Of a stretch of 64,000 nucleotides of DNA, positions 9,299-17,749 are shown one piece after another. Origin of the DNA: UBA4733 sp036734945 (GTDB lineage: Bacteria > Chloroflexota > UBA4733); assembly GCA_036734945.1 (NCBI GenBank), contig DAIMXP010000025.1:7014-71013 (forward strand). The letters are read 5' to 3'. Both the position numbers and the translations under genes were made by a program. The notes under the pieces are model-generated. The model ran no database searches and was not told the origin of the DNA. It saw only the letters and a list, made by a program, of their open reading frames with translations. How positions within the stretch are numbered: position 1 is the first letter of the stretch; every line of letters begins with the position of its first letter.

Positions 9299-10063
9299 AT
9301 GGGCGTGAGCATGTCACCGGAGATGGCACCCGTGGTGGCGACCGCGATTCGAATGGCGAGCGCAGCGCCGGCGCCGCACGGCGTACGAACGGGCATCCGC
9401 ATCCTGCTGGCGGAGTCTATACCGTTGGTCCGTATGGGCCTGCGCAACTCGCTGGAGGCGCTGGGTGGCCACGTGGTGGTTGCCGGCGTGAGCACCTGTC
9501 GCGAAGCGCTGCTGGTGTTGCAACGTGAACCCGTGGACGTGCTGATTGCCTGCATCGAGCTGGATGATCAGAGCGGCCTGAACCTGGTCCACGCGGCGCG
9601 CCGCCTTCGCCCGGAGTTGCGCTGCCTCCTCCTGAGCGAAGCAGAGAGCGAAGAAGAACTCTACCTGGCCTTCAAGGTGGGGGCGGCCGGCTATTTCTCC
9701 AAGATGATCGCGCCGGAGCCGCTGTTGCAGGCGGTGCAGCAGATCGCCGATGGCTGCCTGCTGTTGAGTACGGACGCGCTGGCCACGCCGCGCCGGCGCA
9801 GCCGCGCCGACAAGGTCCTGGAGCAAATGGATCAGCAGGTTCCCGAGCCCAGCTATCTGCCGCTCTCCAACCGGGAGCTGGAAGTGGTCAAGCTGATCGC
9901 CCAGGGCAATGGCAACAAGCACATCGCCCAGGCGCTCGGCATCAGCGATCAGACAGTGAAGAATCACATCACCGCCATCCTACGCAAGCTCGGTGTCAAC
10001 GACCGCACCCACGCTGCCATCTACGCCTTGCAGCGCGGCTGGATCAGCGATGTCCAGACCTGA
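9299..10063 (+). CDS. NarL/FixJ-type regulator with an atypical (Asp-less) receiver domain
   Basis: The protein has 254 residues. A NarL-type receiver fold spans about 32-150 and a LuxR helix-turn-helix about 188-250 (LSNRELEVVKLIAQG, GISDQTVKNHITAILRKLGV). Aligned by family pattern, the acidic pair normally DD is E39-S40. The phospho-acceptor Asp is replaced by C85 in DVLIACIELDD, while the switch Ser and Lys (GYFSKM) are kept. Canonical phosphorylation therefore looks impossible, suggesting a stand-alone or redox/ligand-responsive regulator. No histidine kinase adjoins it. nadC starts 9 bases downstream. GGAGGAG precedes the ATG. Confidence 0.85.
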   Translation: MGVSMSPEMAPVVATAIRMASAAPAPHGVRTGIRILLAESIPLVRMGLRNSLEALGGHVVVAGVSTCREALLVLQREPVDVLIACIELDDQSGLNLVHAARRLRPELRCLLLSEAESEEELYLAFKVGAAGYFSKMIAPEPLLQAVQQIADGCLLLSTDALATPRRRSRADKVLEQMDQQVPEPSYLPLSNRELEVVKLIAQGNGNKHIAQALGISDQTVKNHITAILRKLGVNDRTHAAIYALQRGWISDVQT

Positions 10064-10072
10064 TCGAGCGCC

Positions 10073-10930
10073 GTGATCGCGTTCCCGCTGTCCGCGGCCG
10101 AACTGCAGGCGCATATTCACCATGCCCTGGCGGAGGATGTCGGCTGGGGTGATGTGACGACTCTGGGGTTAGTGGACCCCGATGTGCAATCGCGTGGTGT
10201 CGTCGCCTTTCGCCAGGCCGGCGTCGTGGCTGGCTTGCCCGTAGCGGCGGCGGTCTACGCGGCACTCGACCCGACCGTACAGTGGCAAAGCCACGTCACC
10301 GATGGCGATCAGGTGACGGCGGGAGCGGCCGTGGCCGAAGTCAGCGGCCCGGCGGGCAGTCTGCTCACGGGCGAGCGTCTGGCGCTGAACTACCTGCAGC
10401 GACTCTCCGGCATCGCCACGCTGACGGCGCAGTACGTGCGGGCCTTAGCCGGCACTAAGGCGAAGTTGGTTGACACCCGCAAAACCACACCGGGACTACG
10501 CAGCCTCGAGAAGTACGCAGTGCGCTGTGGCGGCGGCAGCAACCACCGGCACGGCTTGAGCGATGGCGTGCTCGTGAAAGACAACCACATCGCCATCCTG
10601 CGGAGCCAGGGAGTCACCTTGCGCGACGTTGTGGCCCGCGCGCGCGCCGCCGCTCCCCATTCTCTCCGCGTGGAAGTGGAAGTCGACCGCCTTGACCAGA
10701 TCGAGGATGTCATAGCCGGCGGCGCCGACGTCATCCTGCTGGACAACATGCCGCCGCCGGTGCTCGCCGAAGCGGTGCAGGCTGTGGCGGGCCGCGCCAT
10801 CACCGAAGCGTCCGGCGGCATCACCCTGACCAACATTCGCGCCTGCGCAGAGGCGGGTGTTGACCTGATCAGCGTCGGCGCGCTCACGCATTCAGCGCGC
10901 GCGCTGGATATCGGGTTGGATTTTGATTGA
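10073..10930 (+). CDS. nadC: Quinolinate phosphoribosyltransferase (nicotinate-nucleotide pyrophosphorylase)
   Basis: This 285-residue NadC begins with GTG. It converts quinolinate and PRPP to nicotinate mononucleotide in de novo NAD synthesis. Family motifs appear in order: EDVGWGDVTT, LNYLQRLSGIAT, DTRKTTPGLR (substrate-binding Arg/Lys), KYAVRCGGGSNHR, LVKDNHI, VEVEVD, ILLDNM and EASGGI. Length and motifs are normal. No nadA or nadB lies beside it. The close spacing to the upstream regulator suggests shared transcription. Confidence 0.95.
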   Translation: MIAFPLSAAELQAHIHHALAEDVGWGDVTTLGLVDPDVQSRGVVAFRQAGVVAGLPVAAAVYAALDPTVQWQSHVTDGDQVTAGAAVAEVSGPAGSLLTGERLALNYLQRLSGIATLTAQYVRALAGTKAKLVDTRKTTPGLRSLEKYAVRCGGGSNHRHGLSDGVLVKDNHIAILRSQGVTLRDVVARARAAAPHSLRVEVEVDRLDQIEDVIAGGADVILLDNMPPPVLAEAVQAVAGRAITEASGGITLTNIRACAEAGVDLISVGALTHSARALDIGLDFD

Positions 10931-10967
10931 GGGGGGCTGGACCACCCAATGCGGTTTAGCCCGTCCC

Positions 10968-11073
10968 CCGGCGACTGAAGTCGCGGGCTACCTTTGCGAA
11001 GCCGCCCTTCGGCGGCTGACCCAGTCCGCGCAGGCGGACTTCGCCTTGCGTAGCCCGCGACTTCAGTCGCCGG
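10968..11073. repeat. GACTGAAGTC palindromic intergenic repeat, copy 1
   Basis: The 24-base terminal arms at 10968-10991 and 11050-11073 (core GGCGACTGAAGTCGCGGG) are exact reverse complements. Two inner hairpins lie between them, AGCCGCCC..GGCGGCT and AGTCCGC..GCGGACT. The same architecture recurs at 16279, 17750 and 31191. It lies between the convergent nadC and Ldh-family genes. Confidence 0.9.
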
Positions 11074-11115
11074 AGGACGTGCCCGAATGCGCGGCGAACT
11101 TGCCGGATGCACCAT

Positions 11116-12171
11116 TTAGGTTCCGCCCAACTCACCCCCCACATCCACCCCCACTGATTTCCCCGCCTCCACGATCTGCCGCACCGTTTCGTCGTCCACG
11201 TCGATCCCGTTCTGCAAGCGCGTGGCGCGCGTGCGGTATTCCGGCTCGCCAGGAAGGAAGATTTCGGCGACCCCATCCTGAGGGGGGCTGGACTTGACGT
11301 GGTCGGCCAGCACCGTCATCTCGCTCAGGTATTGCTCCCGTGGCAGGAAGCTCTCCGGGTTGATTGCAGCATAGAAAAGCCCGTTGCCGCTGCGTCCGGG
11401 GTTGGGGCGGCTGACACCGGCGCCGCCGAGCGCGCCGGAGAGGATTTCGACCATCAGGGCCAGCGCGAAACCTTTATGCCCAACCGGCCCGCCCAAGGGC
11501 AATAACGAGCCGCCCTCATAGAGCGCGTTGGCGTCGGTGGTGGGGCGGCCTTCGGCGTCCTGCACCCAGCCCGGCGGCAGGTCCTCGCCGCGGTTGCGCT
11601 TGACGCGTACCTTGCCCTCCGGTACAACGGAAGGGGTGAGGTCCATGACGAAGGGCACGTCGCCTGGGCGCGGGGCGCCAAAGGCGATCGGGTTGGGCGA
11701 CAGCCGGCCGGATTTAGCGCCGAAGGGGGCCAGCAGCCGGCCTTGACCGTGATTGTTGACGGTGGCCAGCGCCAGCATGCCCGCCTGGGCGGCGATCTCC
11801 ACGTACTCGCCTAACCGGCCGACGTGGTTGCAATGATAGGCGGTGACGACGGCGACCGTGTGCTGCCGCGCCTTTGCCACCGCCAGGTCCGCCGCCTGAC
11901 GTGCCACAACCTGTCCGAAGCCCCAGCCGCCATCCAGCACGGCCATCGCCGGCGCCTCCTGCACGACGCGAATGGCGCCCGTGTGGACCTGGCCGTTGCG
12001 GACGTTGGTGACGTATTGTGGGATGCGAATCACACCGTGCGAGTCGTGGCCCATGAGGTTGGACTGCACGAGCGAGTGCGCAACGACCTGCGCCTCGGCG
12101 TCCGGAACGCCGGCGCTCATAAAGACACGGCTGGCGGCCGCTTCCAGTGTGGCGGCCTGATACCTGGGCAT
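11116..12171 (-). CDS. Ldh-family (malate/ureidoglycolate/sulfolactate-type) NAD(P)-dependent oxidoreductase
   Basis: The 351-residue protein belongs to the malate/L-lactate dehydrogenase 2 superfamily, which is structurally distinct from classical LDH. Recognisable blocks are SNLMGHDSHGVIRIPQYV (substrate-binding His region), YHCNHVGRLGEY (catalytic His region), GAKSGRLSPNPIAFGAP and HKGFALALMVEILSGALGGAG. The family reduces or oxidises 2-hydroxy acids such as ureidoglycolate, (R)-sulfolactate or 2,3-diketogulonate. Sulfolactate would fit the sulfatase-rich neighbourhood, but nothing here fixes the substrate. Confidence 0.85.
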   Translation of the reverse strand: MPRYQAATLEAAASRVFMSAGVPDAEAQVVAHSLVQSNLMGHDSHGVIRIPQYVTNVRNGQVHTGAIRVVQEAPAMAVLDGGWGFGQVVARQAADLAVAKARQHTVAVVTAYHCNHVGRLGEYVEIAAQAGMLALATVNNHGQGRLLAPFGAKSGRLSPNPIAFGAPRPGDVPFVMDLTPSVVPEGKVRVKRNRGEDLPPGWVQDAEGRPTTDANALYEGGSLLPLGGPVGHKGFALALMVEILSGALGGAGVSRPNPGRSGNGLFYAAINPESFLPREQYLSEMTVLADHVKSSPPQDGVAEIFLPGEPEYRTRATRLQNGIDVDDETVRQIVEAGKSVGVDVGGELGGT

Positions 12172-12306
12172 GTGGTTCCTTTTTCCTGTAACCTGCGATC
12201 ACGCCGCCGGCCCAGCCGGAGCGAAAACGAGTATAGCAAGGGGAAGCGGGCCGTGTACTATACTCAACCCCGCCGGGCGCTGGACGCCGGCTGAGGGGAG
12301 ACAACG

Positions 12307-13080
12307 GTGGGACTGCTCGACGGCAAGATCGCGGTCATCTTCGGCGTTGCTAACCATCGCAGCATCGGCTGGCAAATCGCCCTGGCCTTTGCCGAGCAGG
12401 GCGCCACGCTGGCATTCGCCGCCCAGGAGCGGGTGGCGCCGGACGTGCAGAAACTGGCCGCCACCCTGGGCGATTCGCCGGTCCTGACCTGTGACGTGCA
12501 GAACGATGGCGACGTACCCGCTGTCTTTGCCGCCCTGGCCGAACGCTACGGCGGCATCGACATCGTGGTTCACAGTCTGGCCTTCGCCAACCGGGAAGAC
12601 GTCTCGGGCCGGCGCTACGTCGACACCTCGCGCGCCGGCTTCTTGCTGGCCCTCGACGTGAGCGCCTACTCGCTCACCCAGCTTGCCCGGGCAGCGGAGC
12701 CACTGCTGGAGGCGCGCGGTGGCGGCAGCATCGTCACCATGACCTACATGGGCAGCGAGCGCGTCATCCCGAACTACAACGTCATGGGTGTGGCCAAGGC
12801 GGCGCTGGAATGCAGCGTGCGCTACCTGGCCAACGACCTGGGGCCGAAAGGCATCCGCGTCAACGCCATCTCGGCGGGTCCGCAGCGCACGCTGGCCGCC
12901 CGAGCCATCGCCGGCTTCCCCGACATGGAGAAGCACGTGGCGGCGCGTGCCCCGATGCGGCGCAACGTGGAAGGGCAAGACCTGGGCAGCGCGGCCCTCT
13001 ACCTGTGTAGCGACCTCGGCCGCAACGTCACAGGCGAAGTGCTGCACGTCGATGGCGGCTATAACATCATCGGCATGTGA
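12307..13080 (+). CDS. fabI: Enoyl-[acyl-carrier-protein] reductase (NADH), FabI type
   Basis: The 257-residue SDR protein starts at GTG behind GGGGAG. It performs the last reduction of each fatty-acid elongation cycle. FabI hallmarks are IFGVANHRSIGWQIA at the N-terminus, the paired tyrosines Y147 and Y157 with K164 (YNVMGVAK) and the NAISAGPQRTLAARAI substrate loop. Length is standard. It stands alone between the divergent Ldh-family gene and a secreted-protein gene. Confidence 0.93.
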   Translation: MGLLDGKIAVIFGVANHRSIGWQIALAFAEQGATLAFAAQERVAPDVQKLAATLGDSPVLTCDVQNDGDVPAVFAALAERYGGIDIVVHSLAFANREDVSGRRYVDTSRAGFLLALDVSAYSLTQLARAAEPLLEARGGGSIVTMTYMGSERVIPNYNVMGVAKAALECSVRYLANDLGPKGIRVNAISAGPQRTLAARAIAGFPDMEKHVAARAPMRRNVEGQDLGSAALYLCSDLGRNVTGEVLHVDGGYNIIGM

Positions 13081-13081
13081 A

Positions 13082-13117
13082 GAAGTAGGTTGCGACTTGG
13101 TTATCGCCGCCTACTTC
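13082..13117 (+). terminator. Possible hairpin terminator after fabI
   Basis: GAAGTAGG (13082-13089) pairs with CCTACTTC (13110-13117), with an inner GCG/CGC pair, immediately after the fabI stop. No clean T-run follows, so the terminator role is an inference. Confidence 0.45.
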
Positions 13118-13179
13118 ATACTTCCTATACGTCTCTGTACGCAATTCCTTCATAGTGGCCCGGTAGTTTCATTCTAGTT

Positions 13180-13195
13180 GAGATGAAGTCATCTC
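13180..13195 (+). promoter_or_regulatory. Perfect inverted repeat in the 5' leader of the secreted-repeat protein gene
   Basis: GAGATGA-AG-TCATCTC, just upstream of the ribosome-binding purines AAGGAAGG, could be an operator or a leader hairpin that masks translation initiation at 13217. Confidence 0.4.
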
Positions 13196-13216
13196 ACAAG
13201 GAAGGAAACAATCACG

Positions 13217-14068
13217 ATGGCAAGACGATCTCTTCGAAGGTTATTGATTGGCGGAGGCGCCGCGGCATGCTTGTTGCTGCCGGGCACGGCTTTTGCCGAC
13301 AGTACCAATGCCCCGGCGGACGCTACGCTGGCAAGCAACCCGGTGTCGCTGACCGGCCTCTTCACCGGCAGTCTGGCGGCCAATAGCGGCGGCAGCTTCA
13401 GCTATGCGCAGTTCAGCTATCCCGGCAACGGCTCGACCGTCACGCTCAACCTGACCGTGGACAATGCTCTGCCCCTGGAGACCGGCGCCGCCGGCTTCAA
13501 CGTTTATCAGGCGGGCAACCTGATCGGGTCGTCCGCTGAGATCTCCTCGAACACAGCCGACTTTGACCTGTCGTCTGCGACGCCTGGGCCGGTGCTGATC
13601 CAGGTGTTTAACTATGATCCCAGCAATGGCGTGAACTTCACGTTGGCGCCCCAGAGCTTGGCCGCGACCACAGCGGCTGTGGCGCCGGCATCGACCACCA
13701 CTACACCGACTGCCGCTACGACGAGTGCCACGCCTACTCAGAATCCCCAACTCAACGGTAGCGCCTCCGGCTCCCTGGCTGGTAACAGCGGCGGCAGCTT
13801 TGCCCTCTATGGTCTCAACTACGCCGGCAACACCGGCAACACCACCCTGAGCCTTGCTGTCTCACCCACGCTGGATGTCGCCAACGCAGCAGTCGGCTTC
13901 AACGTCTACGACGCCAACGGCAACCTGGTTGGCAGCGGCCAGCAGACGGACGTCGGCACGGTCAGCCTGAACATCTCCAACCTTGCCGCCGCCACCTATT
14001 CAGTGCAGGTCTTCAACTATGACCCGAGCACGACGATCAGCTACACGCTGTCCCAGGTGAATTCGTAA
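13217..14068 (+). CDS. Secreted protein with two tandem beta-sandwich-like repeats, function unknown
   Basis: The 283-residue protein has a signal peptide (RRSLRRLLIGG.., cleavage near AFADS) and no lipobox. Two homologous repeats of about 95 residues can be aligned by eye. Each runs from GS..NSGGSF through AGFNVY and ends in QVFNYDPS..(F/Y)TL. They flank a Thr/Ala/Pro-rich linker at about 150-180. The pattern resembles Ig-like or pre-peptidase C-terminal-like domains, but I do not recognise the family. A strong AGGAAGG site precedes the ATG. It is probably an envelope or extracellular structural protein. Confidence 0.75.
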   Translation: MARRSLRRLLIGGGAAACLLLPGTAFADSTNAPADATLASNPVSLTGLFTGSLAANSGGSFSYAQFSYPGNGSTVTLNLTVDNALPLETGAAGFNVYQAGNLIGSSAEISSNTADFDLSSATPGPVLIQVFNYDPSNGVNFTLAPQSLAATTAAVAPASTTTTPTAATTSATPTQNPQLNGSASGSLAGNSGGSFALYGLNYAGNTGNTTLSLAVSPTLDVANAAVGFNVYDANGNLVGSGQQTDVGTVSLNISNLAAATYSVQVFNYDPSTTISYTLSQVNS

Positions 14069-14209
14069 GGGGGAATGGGCCCTCTCTCTGGGGTCGCCCG
14101 CAGGCGCACCCCACCCGCAGGCGCCACCTCTATGTATCCCTCGCCTGCGGTTACAGTACCGACACCCCTGGCAATGGTAGGCCGGTCGGCGCTGAGAGAC
14201 AGGCAATTG

Positions 14210-15388
14210 ATGGTGCAGTCCGCTGGGATGCGCGTCCGGCTTGAGCGCTGGGTTCGCGAGCGGGGGCCGCGGCTGCTGACGGCGGCGGCGCTGACATGGG
14301 CGGTGGGCTGGATCGCCGGCTTGTTTCTGGCGCCGGACACGCTGTTTGGTGGCCGCTTCATTGATGCGGGTACGTACTACGGCGCCGGTCTGGCCTACCG
14401 CCAAGGCGCGGATCTGTTTTCCGGCGTCGCCTTTCGACAGTGGCCCCTGGTGGCCGCCCTGTGGTCGCCTCTGACGCTGCTGGCACGTCCCATCGCCTTC
14501 CGCCTCTGGCTCCTCCTTTTACTGGTCGGCGTTGCTGTGGGGTTTGTCTCCCTCCTGTCTCGGCAAGAACGAGAGCCAGGCGGGGCGCCGTTTGGTCGGC
14601 TAGTCGTACTCTTCCTAGGACCGCCGACTCTGATTATGCTCTATCTTGGTCAGATGAGCGGACTCTGCTTCGCCGCCTACGCCGTTGGGCTACGCCTCCT
14701 CCCCCGCCATCCGCGCCTGGCCGGCTGCTGCTTTGCGGTGATAGCGGCGAAGCCGAACCTGGCCCTGATCGCCCTACCCGCCCTCATCGCGGCGCCCCCC
14801 TCGGCCACGCTGGCCTTTGTCCTGGCTGCGCTGATCTGGCCGGTGGGGTCGGTGCTCGTGTCCGGGCCGGCGACGCTACTGGACTTCCTGGGGCGTGTCT
14901 ACGCAGTGAGGGACTCGACTCTTGACCTGGTTTCCAGTTCGCTTGGCTCCCTCCTCCCGCTGCAGGGTACGCCGCATGCGCTGGTGCAGTTCGCTTTGCT
15001 CGGCGGCCTGGCGTGCCTGCTCGCCTGGCTTTGTTGGCGCCGCTGGCGGCGGGGGACGCTGCTCACTCCTGCTGGTGTGGATCTGGCGGCCGTCGTGACC
15101 CTGCTGGCGTTGCCCTATGCGCTGGTGTCGGATCTGCTCTTCGTGGCGCCGCTGCTGTTGCGGCTTTTCACATTGCCGGGACGGTCGACGCCGGCCCTGT
15201 TTACCGCCTGGTGGCTGGGTCCCTGGCTCGCTGCCCTTTTTGCCCATTCCGGTGGTGGTGGTCTGGCCGCCCTGTTGCCGCCGTTGGCGGCACTGGTTGG
15301 CTGGCGACTGCTCGGCGAACGCTGGCAGATGAGACCGCCTACAGCGCTGGTGGCAACGCCTCCAGATAGCGGATCACCGCCCGCGTGA
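14210..15388 (+). CDS. Polytopic membrane protein, GT87/DUF2029-like mannosyltransferase candidate
   Basis: From the preferred ATG at 14210 the protein has about 392 residues and at least eight hydrophobic segments. The motif FIDAGTYYGAGLAYRQGADLF near the N-terminus resembles the catalytic Asp loop of GT87 polyprenol-phosphate mannosyltransferases. YLGQMSGLCF and AAKPNLALIALPAL are also typical of that family. The same frame stays open back to 14075, but that stretch is Pro/Arg-rich and non-hydrophobic. Its last 50 bases overlap the end of the convergent ispH gene. The enzymatic role is inferred. Confidence 0.65.
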   Translation: MVQSAGMRVRLERWVRERGPRLLTAAALTWAVGWIAGLFLAPDTLFGGRFIDAGTYYGAGLAYRQGADLFSGVAFRQWPLVAALWSPLTLLARPIAFRLWLLLLLVGVAVGFVSLLSRQEREPGGAPFGRLVVLFLGPPTLIMLYLGQMSGLCFAAYAVGLRLLPRHPRLAGCCFAVIAAKPNLALIALPALIAAPPSATLAFVLAALIWPVGSVLVSGPATLLDFLGRVYAVRDSTLDLVSSSLGSLLPLQGTPHALVQFALLGGLACLLAWLCWRRWRRGTLLTPAGVDLAAVVTLLALPYALVSDLLFVAPLLLRLFTLPGRSTPALFTAWWLGPWLAALFAHSGGGGLAALLPPLAALVGWRLLGERWQMRPPTALVATPPDSGSPPA

Positions 15389-16208
15389 TCTGGGTCTTGG
15401 TGGACGCCCCGGCGGTGACCCCCACCTTCTTGACGCCGCGTAGCCAGGCGGGGTCGATGTCGTCGACGGTATCGACGCGGTAGGCCGGCTTGCCGGCGCG
15501 ATCGCGCACTGCATCCACGAGGCGGTTGGTATTGGAACTACGCTCATCGCCGACGACGATGACGACATCGCAGAGTGCCGCCTGCTCCACGGCTGCCGTC
15601 TGCCGATCCTGGGTGGCGCTGCAAATCTCGTTGTGGACTTCAATCTCCGGGAAGCGCTCCTGCAGGCGGTTGACCATGTCCTGCGTATCCCACATGCTCA
15701 TGGTGGTCTGGGTCGTCACGGCGAGCTTGCCGGGCGGCAGTTCGAGCGCCTCCACTTCCGCCATGGTCTCCACCAGGTGGACCTGTTCGGGCGCATTGCC
15801 GATGGCGCCTTCCGGCTCCGGGTGGCCGTGCTTGCCGATGTAGACGATGTGGTAGCCCTCGCCGGCCAGGCGCTGCACCAGGTCGTGCGTGCGCGTGACA
15901 TCTGGGCATGTGGCATCAACCGTGCGGAGACCCTTGCGTGCCGCCAGTTCCCGCACCTGGGGCGAGACACCGTGCGCCGTGAAGATCACCGTACCGCCGT
16001 CGATCTGCTCCAGGATGCGTGCGCGGTTGGGGCCATCCACGGTCACGACGTTGTGTTCGGCCAGTTCGTCAATCATATGGCGGTTGTGGACCATCTGACC
16101 CAGGCCGTAGACAGGCCCGTTGGTGGTGTCACCGATCTGCTTCGCCAGCTTCATCGCCCGGACGACGCCGTAGCAGTAGCCCTGTGGCTTGATCACGTGA
16201 ACGTCCAT
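15339..16208 (-). CDS. ispH: 4-hydroxy-3-methylbut-2-enyl diphosphate reductase
   Basis: This 289-residue [4Fe-4S] enzyme makes IPP and DMAPP in the last step of the MEP isoprenoid pathway. The three cluster cysteines are in GYCYGV (C12), DATCPDV and EICSAT. Substrate-binding HNRH, TAHGVSP and TTQTTMS are all present. I chose the second ATG because AGAGGG lies nine bases before it; the first ATG, three codons upstream, abuts that site. Its 3' end overlaps the convergent membrane-protein gene by 50 bases. Confidence 0.95.
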   Translation of the reverse strand: MDVHVIKPQGYCYGVVRAMKLAKQIGDTTNGPVYGLGQMVHNRHMIDELAEHNVVTVDGPNRARILEQIDGGTVIFTAHGVSPQVRELAARKGLRTVDATCPDVTRTHDLVQRLAGEGYHIVYIGKHGHPEPEGAIGNAPEQVHLVETMAEVEALELPPGKLAVTTQTTMSMWDTQDMVNRLQERFPEIEVHNEICSATQDRQTAAVEQAALCDVVIVVGDERSSNTNRLVDAVRDRAGKPAYRVDTVDDIDPAWLRGVKKVGVTAGASTKTQITRAVIRYLEALPPAL

Positions 16209-16278
16209 CGCCGCCATCCCTCTGTGCGAGTTTCTCTCCTCATGCTACCAGCGGCGGCAGACGCGGTGGCGTGGGCCT

Positions 16279-16385
16279 GCCTGGCGACTGAAGTCGCGGC
16301 TACCATAGCGAAGTCCGCCTGCGCGGACTCGTTAGCCCGCGAAGGCGGGCTTGGCATCGTGTAGCCGCGACTTCAGTCGCCAGGC
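16279..16385. repeat. GACTGAAGTC palindromic intergenic repeat, copy 2
   Basis: The 25-base terminal arms (16279-16303 and 16361-16385) are perfect reverse complements containing TGGCGACTGAAGTCGCGGC. Inner hairpins AGTCCGCC..GCGGACT and AGCCCGC..GCGGGCT match copies 1, 3 and 4. Confidence 0.9.
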
Positions 16386-16464
16386 GCGCCCCAGCGGCGC
16401 CTTAAATCCACCGCACACAGCGCGTGTCAACTCAAATGAAAATGCTACCGAGGGGGCCGAAATT

Positions 16465-16589
16465 GGGTGCACCGCAGAGTTGTGCGTCGTAGGACGCTTG
16501 GTAAGCGTCAGCCCTGATGCGCGTCATCTGGGACAGTGAACGCTCGCGTGCTGCAAGCAGGCTGCGACGCACAACTCTGCGGTGCACCC
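16465..16589. mobile_element. MITE-like element with 25-bp terminal inverted repeats
   Basis: The left terminus 16465-16489 (begins GGGTGCACCGCAGAG) is the exact reverse complement of 16565-16589. The unit is flanked by identical 11-base direct repeats GCCGAAATTGG at 16456-16466 and 16590-16600. These look like target-site duplications, with two G residues shared with the left terminus. At about 123 bp it is far too small for a transposase, so it would be mobilised in trans. Together with repeat copy 2 it fills the 460-base gap between ispH and the hydrolase gene. Confidence 0.75.
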
Positions 16590-16605
16590 GCCGAAATTGG
16601 CGGCG

Positions 16606-16640
16606 TTGCGATGGCCTCGATTCCATGATACCATTTTCAT
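16606..16640 (+). promoter_or_regulatory. Putative promoter carrying the shared TGATACCAT motif
   Basis: TTGCGA (16606-16611), a 17-base spacer and TACCAT (16629-16634) form a plausible sigma-70-type promoter. The 22 bases at 16619-16640 differ at one position from 42084-42105 upstream of the AraC gene, which suggests a common regulator-binding site. It lies about 35 bases before the hydrolase start. Confidence 0.5.
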
Positions 16641-16674
16641 AGCATTCTTTCTGTGAGCAAACTGGGAGGGTTTC

Positions 16675-17721
16675 ATGCTCCAACCGCCGCCGACCCCCAA
16701 CGATCTCGACGCCCTCTTCGCGCCGCCTACGCCTGAGGAGATCGCCGAGGCCTGGGCGTCGCTGACGATGGACTTCGTCCCCGGCCCGCTCGAGCTCCTG
16801 GGCAAGCCGATTGAGGAGCACGGCGTGACGGCCCAGTTCTTCCACTACGCCAGTGCCGGGCTCAAAGTCTATGGGGCCCTCTACCGGCCAAGCGACACGT
16901 CCGCCGGCCCCTGTCCCTTGCTGCTGGCCAACCACGGTGGCGGCGGCGGCCTGGGACCGTTGCGAGCGGCCCCAGCACCGGCGCCTGGCGCTGCTGACGG
17001 GACACCGCCCGCCAGGCGGCGGCCCTTCCCGACGTGGTGCTGGGAGCTCGCCCAGGCCGGCTACGTCGTGCTGGCCTCCACTTACCGCGGCGAACCATCG
17101 CCCGTGGGCATGTCGGAAGGCACGCTCGAGTTGCGCAAAGGCGAGGTCGACGACGTGCTGCAACTGTTGGCCTGCGGCAAGGCGCTGCCCTATGTGGACG
17201 CCGGGCGCATCGGCATGTGGGGCAACTCCCACGGCGCCGTGATCACCGCCCTGGCCGTGCAGCGCTCGCCGGACCTGCGGGGTGGAATCTGCTTCTACCC
17301 GGCGATCGACGTCCTCTTTCGCGGACCCGCCCCCGATCGCAGCACCCGGCAGTATCTGGCAGCGCTGCTCAGCGGCCAGACGCCGCAGCGGATGATCACG
17401 CACTTCATCTTCCAGCCCTGGCTGGAAGGACGCCAGACGCTGCACCAGACTCGGCAGGAGATGATCGTCCGCACGGCGCATCTGTTCGCTGACCGCACGC
17501 AGTGCCCGGTCTTTGTCGTCTGTGGCGATGCCGACCCCCTCCTGGACCAGGCGATCACGCTCGACATCGCCCTGGCCCGTGCCGGCAAGGAGCACGAGTT
17601 CCGCATCTTCCCGAAGGAAGACCACGGCTTCAATCACGGTGGCTCGCCTGAAGCAACGGCCGAATCCTGGCGGCTGACGCTGGACTTCTTTGCTCGCCGC
17701 CTAGACAGGGAGGTCTCGTAG
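16675..17721 (+). CDS. Dienelactone-hydrolase/prolyl-oligopeptidase-type alpha/beta hydrolase
   Basis: The 348-residue protein looks cytoplasmic because no signal peptide is seen. The serine nucleophile lies in GMWGNSHGAV (GxSxG). The acid is probably in VVCGDADPLLD and the histidine in KEDHGFNHGG, the standard order for this fold. The oxyanion region LLLANHGGGGG precedes a Pro/Ala-rich insertion near residue 100. GGGAGG precedes the ATG. It could cleave an ester or acyl group from an imported compound. A decayed copy of its C-terminus lies at 21349-21450. Confidence 0.8.
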   Translation: MLQPPPTPNDLDALFAPPTPEEIAEAWASLTMDFVPGPLELLGKPIEEHGVTAQFFHYASAGLKVYGALYRPSDTSAGPCPLLLANHGGGGGLGPLRAAPAPAPGAADGTPPARRRPFPTWCWELAQAGYVVLASTYRGEPSPVGMSEGTLELRKGEVDDVLQLLACGKALPYVDAGRIGMWGNSHGAVITALAVQRSPDLRGGICFYPAIDVLFRGPAPDRSTRQYLAALLSGQTPQRMITHFIFQPWLEGRQTLHQTRQEMIVRTAHLFADRTQCPVFVVCGDADPLLDQAITLDIALARAGKEHEFRIFPKEDHGFNHGGSPEATAESWRLTLDFFARRLDREVS

Positions 17722-17749
17722 CAAACCAGCCTTCCAGGTATCGGCGCGC

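Noticed and set aside
10929..11294. GAGGGGGGCTGGAC occurring at both 10929 and about 11280
   Set aside because: One copy is inside the Ldh-family coding sequence and the match is short and G-rich, so it is probably coincidence.
16432..17637. A 401-codon minus-strand ORF running through the MITE and opposite the hydrolase
   Set aside because: It would read through a non-coding inverted-repeat element and is antisense to the hydrolase motifs.
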